From Tubiluchus corallicola (taxonomy: Eukaryota; Priapulida; Priapulimorpha; Priapulimorphida; Tubiluchidae), in NCBI GenBank assembly GCA_030141605.1, contig JAQGDQ010000110.1, positions 441,768 through 501,767 on the forward strand: 60,000 nt of DNA, given 5' to 3'. Positions 38,001-49,018 of the stretch are shown piece by piece (the stretch's first letter is position 1; each line of letters opens with the position of its first letter). The position numbers and the translations under genes were made by a program. The notes beneath the pieces are model-generated. The model had not been told where the DNA came from. It worked only from the letters and a program-made list of their open reading frames with translations, and ran no database searches.

Positions 38001-38910
38001 AAAAACGTTTCCAAACGTTTTCTTACAATTTCTTTGGGGTAGGGCTATTTTTCCACTACTTTTACCCTACAACGATGTTACTGAAATTCGTACATTATAC
38101 TCGCAAGCAAAACGCAGGTGGTGCGGCATTATTGCAGGCGTCCGTGTAACCTAGTGCTTCACGTTCTGGACTAATTATGGATAATGTGGCAAGTGCTCAA
38201 ATCTACGGCACACAAATCTTCTGCGAAAGTTTAATTTAGCACTTGAAAATCCAATAATTTACCAACTCTCTGCGTGTTTGATGATCGACAGTCTGTGAAT
38301 TATGATTTTAATAATGAAAAAGCGTGCACACGATATGTAACGTCTCAAAAGCCACCTGGGAAATTACTTGGCGTCTTTCTTTGAATTTGTTATTGGTTTA
38401 TGAATTCATTTAAGATCATCCACATAATTTTCAGCACATTGCCATCCTCATATAGATCATAATCAGCTGTGAAACAGTTGAACTAGAAATTTAAAAAATT
38501 GAAAATACGTGGTTAAAATAATATTATTAAATAACAAAAAAATTGCTTAAACTATTACACATTTATAAAATTATTGATTATAAAATTTTACATTAATTAT
38601 TTTGACAAAAAGCAAACGTACATTTGAGTATGTTAACAAGAGCCTATAAACTACTGAATGAAATAATTAACACAAGGTTTCATCATATTGATGACAGGCT
38701 TTAACTTAAGCAGATGTAATTAATCAAAAAAGGTGCTTGGGTTATTTATTGAAATAAATTCGTTAGTTTATATTAATTTGCACTCAACGAATTTTTGTGT
38801 TCTGTCAAATCTAAAATTTTTTAATGTGATAATTTGAGCAAGTTGGAGTTGTTTATAAAAATATTCTAACCTCGTGTTTTAGATTCAACTTTATGAAAGC
38901 TAATGGTGAT
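35070..38910. other. Intergenic DNA, only a LINE fragment seen
   Basis: Apart from the fragment at 36820-36990, this stretch shows no supportable gene. Short frames at 36150 (minus) and 37493 (plus) are unremarkable. Confidence 0.45.
36820..36990 (+). mobile_element. LINE reverse transcriptase C-terminal fragment
   Basis: The frame contains FFYPRTIRIWNRIPFRAVNASSVETFR, which fits the widespread C-terminal signature of LINE reverse transcriptases (FFPRTI-LWN-LP followed by A-S-E-FK). It then stops. Sequence before about 36820 is not clearly part of it. It is a small isolated fragment, with no other domain of the same element visible nearby. Confidence 0.65.
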
Positions 38911-39410
38911 CTATGAGCTTGGCCGGATTAAGATCTCAAGAAGCCCTAAGCTGCTAAGGCTAAGCACGGAAAGACTGTGGTGCCCCAATATATGTGTAAT
39001 TTAGAATAAAAACAATACTAACTGTAAAATGAAATTTGATCTTTCGAAATGAAAAAACCTTTTAAATGCAGTAAGAGTTATTTACAGTAGTCATCACCAC
39101 CATGTGATAAAGTACATACAGTGAAAAGTAACATTATGCAGGTTTTCAGTATTATGACGTTTCACCACACTTGAAATATATTATTATACATTATATAATC
39201 AATCACTGTCGTCAGTAAGCGGCTCAGGCTGAATCTCGATGCCTATCCGTAGCGTCATATTGTTAACGATCACAGAAACCGCCACACATATTCTGAGTAT
39301 TTTACTTCTGGGCAACCATTCGATTTGAAAAAAAACTGTATGGGCCCGTCTTCCCTTGAGGCCCTAAGCGTGTGCTTATTTTGCATAACGGTTAATCCAG
39401 TCTGTGAGGA
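38911..39410. mobile_element. Possible hAT-like non-autonomous element
   Basis: The left end has ggccggattaag and the right end, read on the other strand, has gactggattaac. Both are followed by a gccctaag or cttagggcc stretch within 40 to 60 bases. GGCCGGATTA is common at termini of hAT-type small elements. The ends are diverged and I could not see a target duplication, so this is tentative. Confidence 0.3.
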
Positions 39411-39545
39411 TTGAAGCATAATGAAAATTATGTATGCGATTTTAAATAAATTCATGATCGTCATTAAAATCCCTAATGTTGTTAACTGTCATTAGTATTT
39501 TCAGAAAACAGTTGGTGAGTTACTTTCATTGAATTAAGGCGGTTT

Positions 39546-39622
39546 GTCTGATTGGTTCAAAGAGCTCAGGATATCGGACTCATAATCCAAAAATCTTTGG
39601 TTCAAACCAAGGTACAGGTCCG
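39546..39622 (+). pseudogene. tRNA-Met(CAU)-like sequence, probable SINE head
   Basis: The order of tRNA landmarks is present: a D-arm region with gattggttcaaagagctcagg, an anticodon arm ggactcataatcc with CAT in a seven-base loop, and a T-arm box B ggttcaaacc. The acceptor stem does not pair well and stems carry mismatches, so it is not a working tRNA. It is likely a tRNA pseudogene or the head of a tRNA-derived SINE. Confidence 0.55.
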
Positions 39623-40249
39623 ACTTTTCAAATTTTGTTCTGTCCATAATGTTATTTTATCACTAAAATTATTGCATTAATTGGGAATTAGGCTTGCACG
39701 CGCGGATGTGTAGTCAACTGTCGTAGCTCGCGTAAATTACCACAGAGTAAGCCCCGCAAAATTCATTTCAAGAGTCAATTTTTCTTCAGGGTACTTTCGT
39801 TACTTTTAGATGCGTTCCAGCTTTGTTGTAGGTTTTCTAGATTAAGCTACGTGTATCCAGATTTTATGGACGGATTTTTCTGCATGGAAAATTGTGTTCA
39901 CTGAGTGGCACTGACTTGGATCAATAATTACGAAAAAAGCTGCTAAAAATAACGAGGGAAAGCCAACGTGCAGTTAAATTACATTTCTTTTATTAATTTT
40001 ACGTCATTGTATCATTCAATTCACGGATTTTTGTAAAGTGTTAGCTGTATACTATGCCTTTGTCTAAACGAAAAAGATTTTTCTTGTTTTGGTGGCTAAA
40101 AAGGAGAAGTGTGTTAATGCGGCAGCGCCACAAAAGAAAACACCGCCTTTGAGTTTGGTGAAAAAAGAATTTGCGTCATATTTTACATCCCCTGTTGGCT
40201 CAGCAGCATTGCAGAACCAGGGACTTTTCAATTTCACAGTTCAATAAGT

Positions 40250-40499
<250 letters not shown>

Positions 40500-41489
40500 G
40501 CGGAGCAAAATAGAATTGTTGAAAACTCGTAAAAAAAGTAAATGTTATTGTGCTTTATTATTTACGAAATAAATAACAGCAAAGACTTGGTACCTTCACT
40601 CCAAGTTCTACGCTGGCTTCATTCCACAGTGATTCACGACATGTCAGCTAGAATACTTGTGGTTAGTTTTGAAAGAGCCATTTTATTTTGCTGGAAATTA
40701 ATGATGGCCTCATCTACAGATATGTCTGAGCGACAAAAAACTGAAAAACAATGATCACGTGGCAAAACACGTGGTATGGTTTTGTCCGTAACGTCTGCAA
40801 AGAAAATCGCTTTTGTCGGATGTGTAAGAGCAAAAACGTTTAATTCTTTCCATTTCGTTCGAAAACGGGCCGGATTACAGATCGATCGGTACGCAGCTTT
40901 AGATCTATTTATTTATTATTAATTATTTATTCGCAACGTAGTTAGCAAACGTGTGACGTTATCATCATCATATGCCCATTACGTCTATTGTAGACATTGG
41001 GCAGGCAGTCTGAGAAATGAATAAAAACTGCCCTCAAGACAGGTAAATACAGCAGTAATCCAGTGAAAAAACTAGACACTACTATGCCAGTGGCTTGTCA
41101 AGCAACACAACACGACATCATAATGACATCATCAACATGACGTCATACAACGCACATATTTACAGTGAAGACGTATCAGCATTCTAAAATGATTGACATG
41201 AGTACAATACTGTTGTAGTAAAATCGAATAATGTACTCTTTCCGTACATGTGCCAAGAAGACGGCAGAGGACAAGATCTCCGAACAGTTTGTTAAATTAA
41301 TTACCCGTCAATATGAACGCGCGAGAAGGCAACACTAGACACACATCAACAAATGCTAATTATCAGAGCTTTAAAATCATACCTTAACCGAGTTGCACAG
41401 AATATGGCAATTTAGGAAACTGTCCCCACGTATTTATGATATTACATGCACTTAAATGTTAAAGCACGTGCGAGATTAAATCGTTCAAG

Positions 41490-42120
41490 GAAAACCGGGC
41501 CTAATTTTAAAGTATAAAATACCCTATAAAATATTGAAAGGGAATATACTATTTTTTCAAGATTGACTTAACTGAAAGAATTATTACCACAGAAACGTAA
41601 TTTGGCGTTAGCGTGGCTAGTTTTCGCTGTAACATGCATAGTGATGTTAGATTTCTATATTCGCTGGTTAAATGGGCTCTAGCGCCTGCATCTCGAAAAA
41701 ACAGGTACTATGTATCTCGGTTCAGAGTTGTTCAGCTGTGACGTAGTGTATGAGAGCTTATGCGTGAGTGCAGTGGTAAATTTGAAATTTCAAATTTGCT
41801 GAATTTTTATATATCACTCTGTATATTACAAGAGCACCATACTTCAATTTTACCCTTCGCAAACTTGTGCAACATGCTCATGGAATGTGTGTGCTGTTGA
41901 AAAATATGTTCACTTGTGACGTCATTACTAGTTGGGCTCGTCTGCCGTTAATTATTTTAGCCTATTATTTGATTATTTTATTTTCATTATCAGTATTTTT
42001 TATTGCTAAAAGTGCTACAAGCAATATTATCAGAAACGCCTTGTAATTATTATAGGTGTTTTAATGGATTCTTTTCACCGTACTTCAAAAATGGGGTAGG
42101 GCATGAAAAACCATCCAATT
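41490..42120. repeat. Unidentified dispersed repeat, locus B
   Basis: This locus is colinear with 6000-6415 and longer, because it holds about 200 extra bases after the first block. Shared blocks include gaatatactattttttcaag, ggtaaatttgaaatttcaaa, accatacttcaatttt, tagttgggctcgtctgccg and aaaaatggggtagggcatg. A CRE-like tgacgtca occurs in it, which may be chance. It is probably a member of an interspersed family. Confidence 0.6.
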
Positions 42121-42599
42121 TCCCTGTAAAGGTAATTTTTTAAACGACTGTTCGTTCGTTTTGCAAAATTTAGTCACTTGGGTTTGAAAAAATGATAAGA
42201 TAGCGACCGATCCAAGCAAACTTGAAATAGTTCCAATGTCAACTCTTTCCAAAGTCTCGGGGCACGTCATACTGTTGTGTAGTTTAACCCAGAGCAGATC
42301 GTGCAGTTGCTGTTTAATATTAGGCGTCCACGCAATCTAGCAGATCTGGGGAAGGTCCAGTACTGTGCGAATGGTAACAAATCAATTGGTAAAAAATATC
42401 AATTGTCAATTGTTGGCTTTGAAGCAAGCATTAATCAGAAAAATTTCTCCGTCTTTTTAAGTTTAAGAGCCTGAAGGAGTATAGTCTGTCATTGTACGGC
42501 GGCTGCATTTCTCTACCGCCCATAAGAAACAGGAAGCATGTTGCATTACCGTGAATAACTTCAGTTTTCGAAATGCCACAGATGGTGTGTAGAAATCAA

Positions 42600-43160
42600 A
42601 TATTTGTTCAGTACTCCAAGACTGAACGCATGATTGCGAAATAAAGTAGTCTAAATTTGAACCAGCCAGACCTTTAAAAGTTCTGAAAATAATACCCAAT
42701 AAGCACACTGCATATTTCAGCTATACGGAAATTCCAAGTGAGGTCATTAGAGATGTTGACCGAAGATGCTTATGGGTGTCATTTTGTTTTATCATGCTTC
42801 CACCTATGTTATGTTCTAGATGATAAGGACGCTCGCCCCCTGTAATCACCATAAGCTCGCTTTTCAAGGTATTTAAAGGTTTGTTTTTATAGCCCCGTCT
42901 GTTAATTTCATGCAAGTTGTCTTTCAAATGATTGACATCCTTCGGCTGCCAATAAACTTGTAGAGTCATCAACATACTGGTTTAAGGATGTCACCAGATT
43001 CACATCTTCTATCTTATGTGGATACGGCATAAATAAGAGGGGACCTAACAGAAGACCTTGCAGGATGTCAGAAGTGACTGAAACCCTTGCAGGTGTCACA
43101 TAACCTCGCATGTAATATCGTGTGTCGAAAGCCTTAGAAATGTCCAAGAACACGATTCAG
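42600..43160 (-). mobile_element. Dead non-LTR retrotransposon, reverse transcriptase palm
   Basis: On the minus strand, 43153 down reads FLDISKAFDT, then VTSDILQGLLLGPLLF and NQYVDDS. These are conserved reverse transcriptase motifs: the first catalytic Asp block, the S--LQG--LGPLLF block, and a YVDD catalytic box in place of the usual F/YADD. The next frame (42975 to 42721) continues with LNTLKSELMVITG and NIGGSMIKQNDTHKHL, the segment after the catalytic box. Frames are broken between segments and the region between the first two motifs is shortened, so it is inactive. Confidence 0.78.
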
Positions 43161-43600
43161 TGCGAGGAAGCTTTCGCTTGTCAAACATATTACGCGAAAT
43201 AGTTAGACATCAAGGATAGCTTGACATCACAGCTGGGGCCCTTTAAAAATCCAGAGTGGTTTCGCTGATGATATCAGTATCAGATAGATTCCATAAGGAA
43301 TACTCCTATATCTTGCATATGTAAAAACAAAATTTAGTCACTCGCCTATATTTCGTGCTGTATAAATTATCTTGAACAAAAAACGCAACAAATACCAAAT
43401 TTGTTTCTTATGATTTCTAAAAGATGTACAATAAATTTATTGCTTACTTTTATATAACGGTAGATACCTCATCTCTCTTGATAACCAGTATTTCTGCGTG
43501 GTATGAATCCATGCAAATTTCAAATTTGTAATAATTATTTCATACTCGTGTAAGTGTGTATAAGTTAACCACAGCTTTTTGAACTAATCTAAATTATGTA

Positions 43601-43780
43601 AATCAGACCTTGATAACGATGGAGGAGACAACGACGAAGATAACAATACAGCAACAGAAACACTGACGGTGAAGACGATGACAATGACTAATGATGGTGT
43701 TAAACCACTATGATAATGGTGTGGATGATGATAACGAAGATGGCGATGAATTATGACGATGTTTGTGGTGACCAAATTCA
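43601..43780. repeat. Imperfect GAT/GAC-rich low-complexity DNA
   Basis: A stretch rich in gatgatg, gacgatg and gaaga on the plus strand. It gives short His/Val-rich frames on the minus strand. It is simple sequence with no sign of coding. Confidence 0.6.
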
Positions 43781-44063
43781 GGCCAGTATTGATTATGATG
43801 CTTCGGCCTATTTGTCACTGCCTCACTGCGCAAATAAAGAGGTGCTGAAGTAACAAAAAGTTTTGGTTAAGTCACCATGAGCGGGCCTGAAGTTAAAGTA
43901 ATGAGGCCTTAAGTAATGCATTATTGAAAGGTCGTGATAAATTAGTTGCATTGTGTAGAGTTAGCTAACTTTGGGACGTAGGTTAGGTTAGACAATAACT
44001 ACCTTCTTTTTTTTAAAATTATTGCCCCATTTCACAATACTTGGTGGCTTCCTTGACATTTCT

Positions 44064-44069
44064 TTTATT
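44064..44069 (-). terminator. Polyadenylation signal of the predicted myristoylated gene
   Basis: On the minus strand this reads AATAAA, about 110 bases after the stop codon at 44179. The spacing suits a short 3' UTR. Confidence 0.45.
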
Positions 44070-44178
44070 ATTTTTTTAAGTCTGCACATGTATACACACA
44101 TTTAACAACCTAACAGAAATGAATTCATACTGATTATGATAAATGGTAAATAAACAGTTTGTTTCTATGGAACTACTT

Positions 44179-45032
44179 TTAGTGATATCCAGTAGATAAT
44201 GCTCGTGAGAGGGGATTACTGTAATGTGTTAGGTCGGCAGCAATGAAATCATCTGATGAATAACCTTTAACATGATTATCACTTTCAATTAAATGTTCCA
44301 AGTCACCTTCATTATGACAAATCTCTGGATCTAATTCATTAACTGGATTGTTATAATGTGCCGTAACATCAACTGCCACTATCTCACTTTCAGACATTCT
44401 TCTTTTAATGTTTACAATTGTCGGCTTACCAATATCGTTGCTCAATCTTTTCTTAGACTGTGCCAGTGCATTTATCTCAAACGCGTGTTGCTGTCTTGTA
44501 TCATTAGCACTACTTTCCTTCCTTTTTACCGTCCCTTTCTCAACACGGAGTTCGCCAGTTTCAGAGTTTGCATCACTGGCAATTTTATCGTTATCAGCAT
44601 CTGTGCTGGGTGTAACCGGCTTGGACAGTTGAGATCCGCTTCTCGTTTTATTTTCATCAATAGAGTTTTCCGTGTCATAGTCCGCTAAATTACTCTCACT
44701 TTTTGACAGATGACTACTTGAACCTTTGTTAGCCCCAATAAAATGGCTTTGGTCTACAAAAGCAGACCAGTGTGGTTTTGAAGTACTTGCTTGACCATTA
44801 TCGACTCTTTCTTTTCCATTCTTTCCAGAGCTCGCTTCCGGTTTTCGTTGGTCCTCCTTGGAAATTTCATAAGTTAGTTTTTGACCATGAGGTGAGAGTG
44901 AGTTATTTGCGCTTGGTTTAGATGGAACTTTATTTGGATTTTCTTCATTTGTATTTTCTTCAATACTATGAGGTGGTGTTGTTTCAATTTCAGGAATACG
45001 AACTGCTGCGCTTCGAGTTTTGCTTCGGTTAT
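44179..45032 (-). CDS. Main exon of a predicted N-myristoylated, disordered protein
   Basis: An 854-base exon after a clear minus-strand acceptor (tattcaatttttcag). Joined to the exon at 46138-46105 it gives 295 residues, 283 of them wholly from this exon plus the shared Asp. It is hydrophilic throughout, rich in Ser, Asn, Glu, Asp and Lys, with no transmembrane segment or enzyme motif. Features include a basic patch NIKRRMSESE, acidic clusters near DPEICHNEGDLEHL, serine-acid stretches that suit casein kinases, and the C-terminus SRALSTGYH. The ATG at 45072 that opens this frame lies in the intron and is not the start. I do not recognise the family. By analogy with cystin and other myristoylated disordered proteins, it could be a membrane or ciliary scaffold, but that is a guess. 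A 295-codon frame free of stops in such AT-rich DNA, with matching splice sites, argues for a real gene. Confidence 0.68.
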
Positions 45033-46104
45033 CTGAAAAATTGAATATCATAGAAAGATTATCAATACTCAAAGCGATTTTATATCAGTGGTAAATTATG
45101 TAACAGAAAAATTAATAAACCTAATGGTTTATAGGTGTCGGGTTCAAAACCTGACTTGTTTGTTAAACTTTCTCATTTTGTTGACTAGGTGGTTATTATT
45201 TTTTATAAGTAATTAGTTTTATAAATTTTTAGGTTACAATAAATACCATCGAGATATCAAATCAATCATGAGGACATAAACATTGATTTTTTTAGATTTT
45301 TACTCAACTCGATAAACTACTTATTACATAGTAAGTAAACAAACATGCAAACTGATCAAATTATAAACAGCAGTGTTTAAACTGAAGCTGTTAGCCTGTT
45401 TTTATTTAACAGAATATAAAGCTCCAAACGAGAAACTGATTTTTCAGGCAACTAGTTAGTTAATTAGATAGTTGGCTTTACCTACTGACAACGTTTACAA
45501 TAAATTTGTAGATGATGGTCATGTAATAGCAATATCAGTCCAAAAATCCAAAAAAGGTACGTAAGAAGTGTATATAAATACACAGTTCCGAAGTAAATCG
45601 CCTTACGTGAGAACTGTGACGTTCACTTTTATAGTTTACTAATATTTTTAATTATAAAGAAAGCATTTTAAATGTTCTTAATGTCCGTCATACAAGACTC
45701 ATTAAGATCACAATTTAATGTTTTGAAACAAACAGAAAATTTATTAAACGCTAATAAATTAAACGACACTAACAGCCTTCATCGTATCCATTCGGCTTGC
45801 TTCACAAAACTAAACTACTTGCTAACGCAATCAGATCCAACAATCAGACAAACAATGCAATAAGTGCTGCCATCTATTAGTGACAATGCAACATGATTAA
45901 CGAATTGCGATGATTAACACAATGAGCTATATGCAATGCATTGAGCAATTAGCAAGGATACACAGTGAACTCCAGAAATATTAAAATCATGCAGATAGAC
46001 TTAGTTAACTTAGTCTGATGTTGTATCTTTAAAGTTAATACGAAAGCAATAGATAAAAATATTTTATGTGTAACAAACAGGTAAGGTTATCAACGTACGC
46101 TTAC

Positions 46105-46138
46105 CTGTACCTGCTCGTGAGCTGTTCGCCGAACCCAT
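46105..46138 (-). CDS. First coding exon: myristoylation signal
   Basis: A 34-base coding piece, too short to be seen as an open frame. It starts ATG at 46138, encodes MGSANSSRAGT, and ends with one base (G) before a consensus donor (GTAAGC). The main exon begins with AT, so the joint gives Asp and the frame stays open to the stop at 44179. Gly at position 2 and Ser at position 6 fit the consensus MG-x3-S for N-myristoyltransferase, with a basic residue at position 8. The ATG has A at -3. A nine-codon upstream frame precedes it. The phase match and the functional N-terminus are independent signs that this exon is real. Transcript data would settle it. Confidence 0.66.
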
Positions 46139-46158
46139 TTGCTCCGCTATTAGTGGCT

Positions 46159-46188
46159 TCAGTTAAAATGTGTACCTGGTGAAGCCAT
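46159..46188 (-). promoter_or_regulatory. Upstream open reading frame in the 5' UTR
   Basis: An ATG at 46188 starts nine codons (MASPGTHFN) ending in TGA at 46159, 20 bases before the main ATG at 46138. If the mature transcript includes it, the main frame would depend on leaky scanning or reinitiation. A possible acceptor (tcactttacag) lies just upstream, so the 5' UTR may have another intron. Confidence 0.4.
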
Positions 46189-46554
46189 CGCTATTGATCT
46201 GTAAAGTGACATTTTCTTATGAGTAGAGCTTATACGACGTACGCAAGTGAATACGACTGTAATTAGGCAGTTACAGAGATTTACCTGAACATGCCTATAT
46301 AGGTAACTAAGTAATAATAGTAAGTTTACCAGAATGATTCACCTTCACCGTTACAGTAAATCACGGTAAACAGATACAGATAACCATATTAGTGACCCTC
46401 ACCTGACTCAAAAAGCCGAAGAGTGATGTTCGATACATTATTAACAGGTAATAATCGCTGTAACAAGTTATAGGGGAAGCATCTTAGCGAATCATATCTA
46501 ACATTACGTCTTCTTGGATATAAATTGTAATCTGATCTGCTTATAACCCGTTAG

Positions 46555-47080
46555 AAATGCGTACAGGCATTATAAAGCACAAACGCACAGTTGTATATCT
46601 GGGACCTAGAATATCTGATAATGTACCTCTGAATGATGACACAACTAAGGAATATAAATCCAAATGGTACCACTGTACAAAATACGGTCCTACGTACATT
46701 CCACTTTGTATTAGGAAATATGTATTTTTTGTTTGTATTACGAATTGTATAATGTGAAACATGAGGAAAAGAGCGATGCAAATTATTGAAAAATAAATAC
46801 ATGAAGATGATAAAAGGTACGGCTGGGCTCAAATGGTCAGTAATAAATGATTTAGTATTATTTGATTTGTGTATACCATCATTGGACTCTTTAATAGAAC
46901 AAAGGCAAATTAATTTGTGGTATAATATTATGAAGCGAGATAACGACAACACTTTGAAGATATTGCTATTACACTGTATCCGTCAAAATAATTGTAAATA
47001 TATAAATTATTACAAATTTTTGGTTGGCAAGAATAAATCTGGTGAAATAGGAAAAGACTGGTTAAGGTCGACATAAGAAA
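46555..47080 (+). mobile_element. LINE reverse transcriptase C-terminal relic
   Basis: The first frame has TVVYLGPRISDNVPL followed by a charged stretch, like the C-terminal YLGP-LWN-IP segment of LINE proteins. The next frame (46786 on) has CIPSLDSLIEQRQINLWYNI followed by a hydrophobic-basic segment, resembling the thumb or C-terminal part of another LINE. The order suggests two fragments side by side. No catalytic motif is present. Confidence 0.42.
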
Positions 47081-47609
47081 CCGTATACGTGTAGCAGCAA
47101 CACAATGAAGAACCAGTATTATTTGAGCGTAAATAAAGGGTTAACTTCCTGGACTTTATGATGAAAGAAAATTGTTTACCATAGCCTGTAGAAATGTTGT
47201 ATGAGTTAATTTCTCATGATGTCACGAACTGTTACAAAAGAGTGTAAGACTAGTCGCGCCGAGTCGGATCAGCAATTTTCGAGTTGTACGGTTTGTGGAA
47301 CAACTTAAACAGCATGAACTAGCTTCCAGCCTACTGAATGAAAAAAAATTCTGTATTATATTGCTAACGACTTTCGTTCACTCTAACGTCAATTAAAAAA
47401 GGCCAAAAATATCTTTGCCCAAAATACCGTCCTATTAGCTTAACTAGTGTTGTATCAAAATTTATGGAACATGTTATTTGTAGCTCTCTTATGAATCATG
47501 CTGACAACCATAATCAGGATATCAGCTATAAAATAGGATCCGTACTCGGGCTGTGTCTATTCCTGCTGCTTGTTTGCTGACGACACCATGTCTTACTGAG
47601 TGTCTTAGC

Positions 47610-47847
47610 CAGGGCAAGTGGGGCGTGTGTGGCCCCATGGGGGGGGGGGGGGGAAGCACCGGGGAGCGGGCGCTACCATGGTTGGCGCCCAGAAAATTTT
47701 TGAACTGCTAGAACGCCGGAGAAGCATTTTCGAAGAGAAAATATGGAGTTATACAGTTGTTAAAGGAAAGAACAATTGAAAGAAAAGTTGCTTTATTCTC
47801 AAGACCAGTCCTTAATACTTGTCAACACCGGCAAACGGCGCGCGTGC

Positions 47848-47918
<71 letters not shown>

Positions 47919-48014
47919 GAGGCAGTATGTTCGCATAAAGCAAAAAAAATGTTACCTTGGCGCGAGGCCCCCCTGGGGAAGTATCCCCACTCCCCCCCCT
48001 TGAAATAGGCCCTG
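47610..48014. mobile_element. 405-bp hAT-like non-autonomous element with perfect target duplication
   Basis: The element begins CAGGGC and ends GCCCTG, a six-base perfect terminal inverted repeat, with GC-rich subterminal sequence on both sides. It is flanked by the identical octamer GTCTTAGC at 47602-47609 and 48015-48022, the eight-base target duplication expected for hAT transposons. It carries a run of 15 G (47639-47653) and a (GA)n array, and no transposase. Removing it and one copy of the octamer brings the two halves of the LINE relic together. Confidence 0.82.
47851..47920. repeat. (GA)n microsatellite inside the hAT-like element
   Basis: About 60 pure bases of GA followed by gggagagagg. 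The two plus-strand Arg-Glu frames over it are artefacts. Confidence 0.95.
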
Positions 48015-48963
48015 GTCTTAGCAGTAATGGATGAACAAGATGCTAGAATACTTCAAGAGGATCTGGACAATTTTGTAACCTAGTCAAGCAAATCGAAGAT
48101 GGGATTTCTTCTAGACAAGCGAGAGATCAACAGTAAAACAAGGAAACGCAACCCAGTGAGATATAAAAATATGCTCTATGGGCATCCGTTAAAGTATGTG
48201 GACTCAGTCAAGTACCTTGATGTCAATATCTTTCGCGATCTTAGGTGAACTGATCACGTAGAATGGATTACATCTAAAGCTAATTCTACTCTGGGCTTTA
48301 TGTGGTGAAATATTGATGTTAACAACATACAGATTAAGAACGAGCATATATGACTTTTTCAAGCGCCAATACTTACGCTTGAGTAAATTCCAATAAATTG
48401 AGCTGGAATCAGTTCAAAGAAGAGCTGCAAAGTTTACCTTGAACCATCCATAGGAGAAGATCCATAATGACAGAACTGAACTGGTGTCTAGCTGAGCGAC
48501 GCGGGATGGCTAAGCTAGTGATTTTCTATAAAACCCATAACATCTGGTAGCTGTTGACATGCCTCTCCAGGTAAAAATGTCACACTCTTCACGAAAGGAA
48601 AATTTATTCGAGTAAAACGTACCCTTGTCTACTCGCGATTATCACATTCACTCATTTTCTCCACGCACTGCAAGGGAATGGAATCACCTGCCAGAGTCAG
48701 AAGTCCAGCTTGGTACTCTCGATCTGTTCAGGAGTGCTATATCGATCTATGATACTACTGTTATCTAAACTGCATTAGGGTACTTCATCACATGTATAAT
48801 GTGGGGTAAGGTGTGAGGAGCTTGGAGATCTCTTTCATCACTGCACTACTGTAAATAGTTTTTTGCACTATATGAAGTTTCATGCTAGCGCGACAGTCAC
48901 AAAGCTGAGAGCACAACTATGTGTTAGAGTCTTCAATTTGATGAAGTTAAAGTGTTACCAAAA

Positions 48964-49018
48964 AGGGGGAGGGGGAGGAGAAGAAGAAGAAGATGATGAT
49001 GATGATGACGATGATGAA
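48964..49018. repeat. Purine-rich simple repeat (GGA/GAA/GAT)
   Basis: A short run of ggggga, gaagaa and gatgat units just past the LINE relic. Its position suggests the simple-sequence tail of that LINE, or a later insertion. Confidence 0.7.

Larger units (their letters stand above)
47390..48850 (+). mobile_element. Dead CR1/Jockey-like LINE, split by a small DNA transposon
   Basis: Reading the plus strand in shifting frames: KYRPISLTSVVSKFMEHVIC at about 47430 (finger motif), a large internal deletion, then LFADDTMSY at about 47567 (catalytic box). After the element at 47610-48014 come MDEQDARILQEDLDN, YVDSVKYLDVNIF with DLR, WITSKANSTLGF, and near 48660 STHCKGMES (frame broken), ending with RSLEISFITAL at about 48810. 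This is the full usual order from reverse transcriptase to C-terminus, but it has many stops, frameshifts and a deletion. Family assignment to CR1/Jockey/Rex rests on the SVKYLGV and TSKAN-TLGF style motifs. Confidence 0.78.

Noticed and set aside
40867-41065. gggccggattac and gtaatccag as termini of a further hAT-like element
   Set aside because: The match is only about eight bases and no target duplication was visible.
44356-44688. Plus-strand frames of 110 and 74 codons
   Set aside because: They are antisense shadows of the main exon of the predicted myristoylated gene, which has matching splice sites and phase.
45033-45072. Met at 45072 as the start of the 297-codon frame
   Set aside because: The first 13 codons lie across a strong acceptor and its pyrimidine tract; the upstream exon at 46105-46138 joins in phase and supplies a better start.
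45135-45155. gtcgggttcaaaacctgac as the T-arm of a tRNA or SINE
   Set aside because: It has a five-pair stem and a box B match, but no D-arm or anticodon arm upstream at the required distance.
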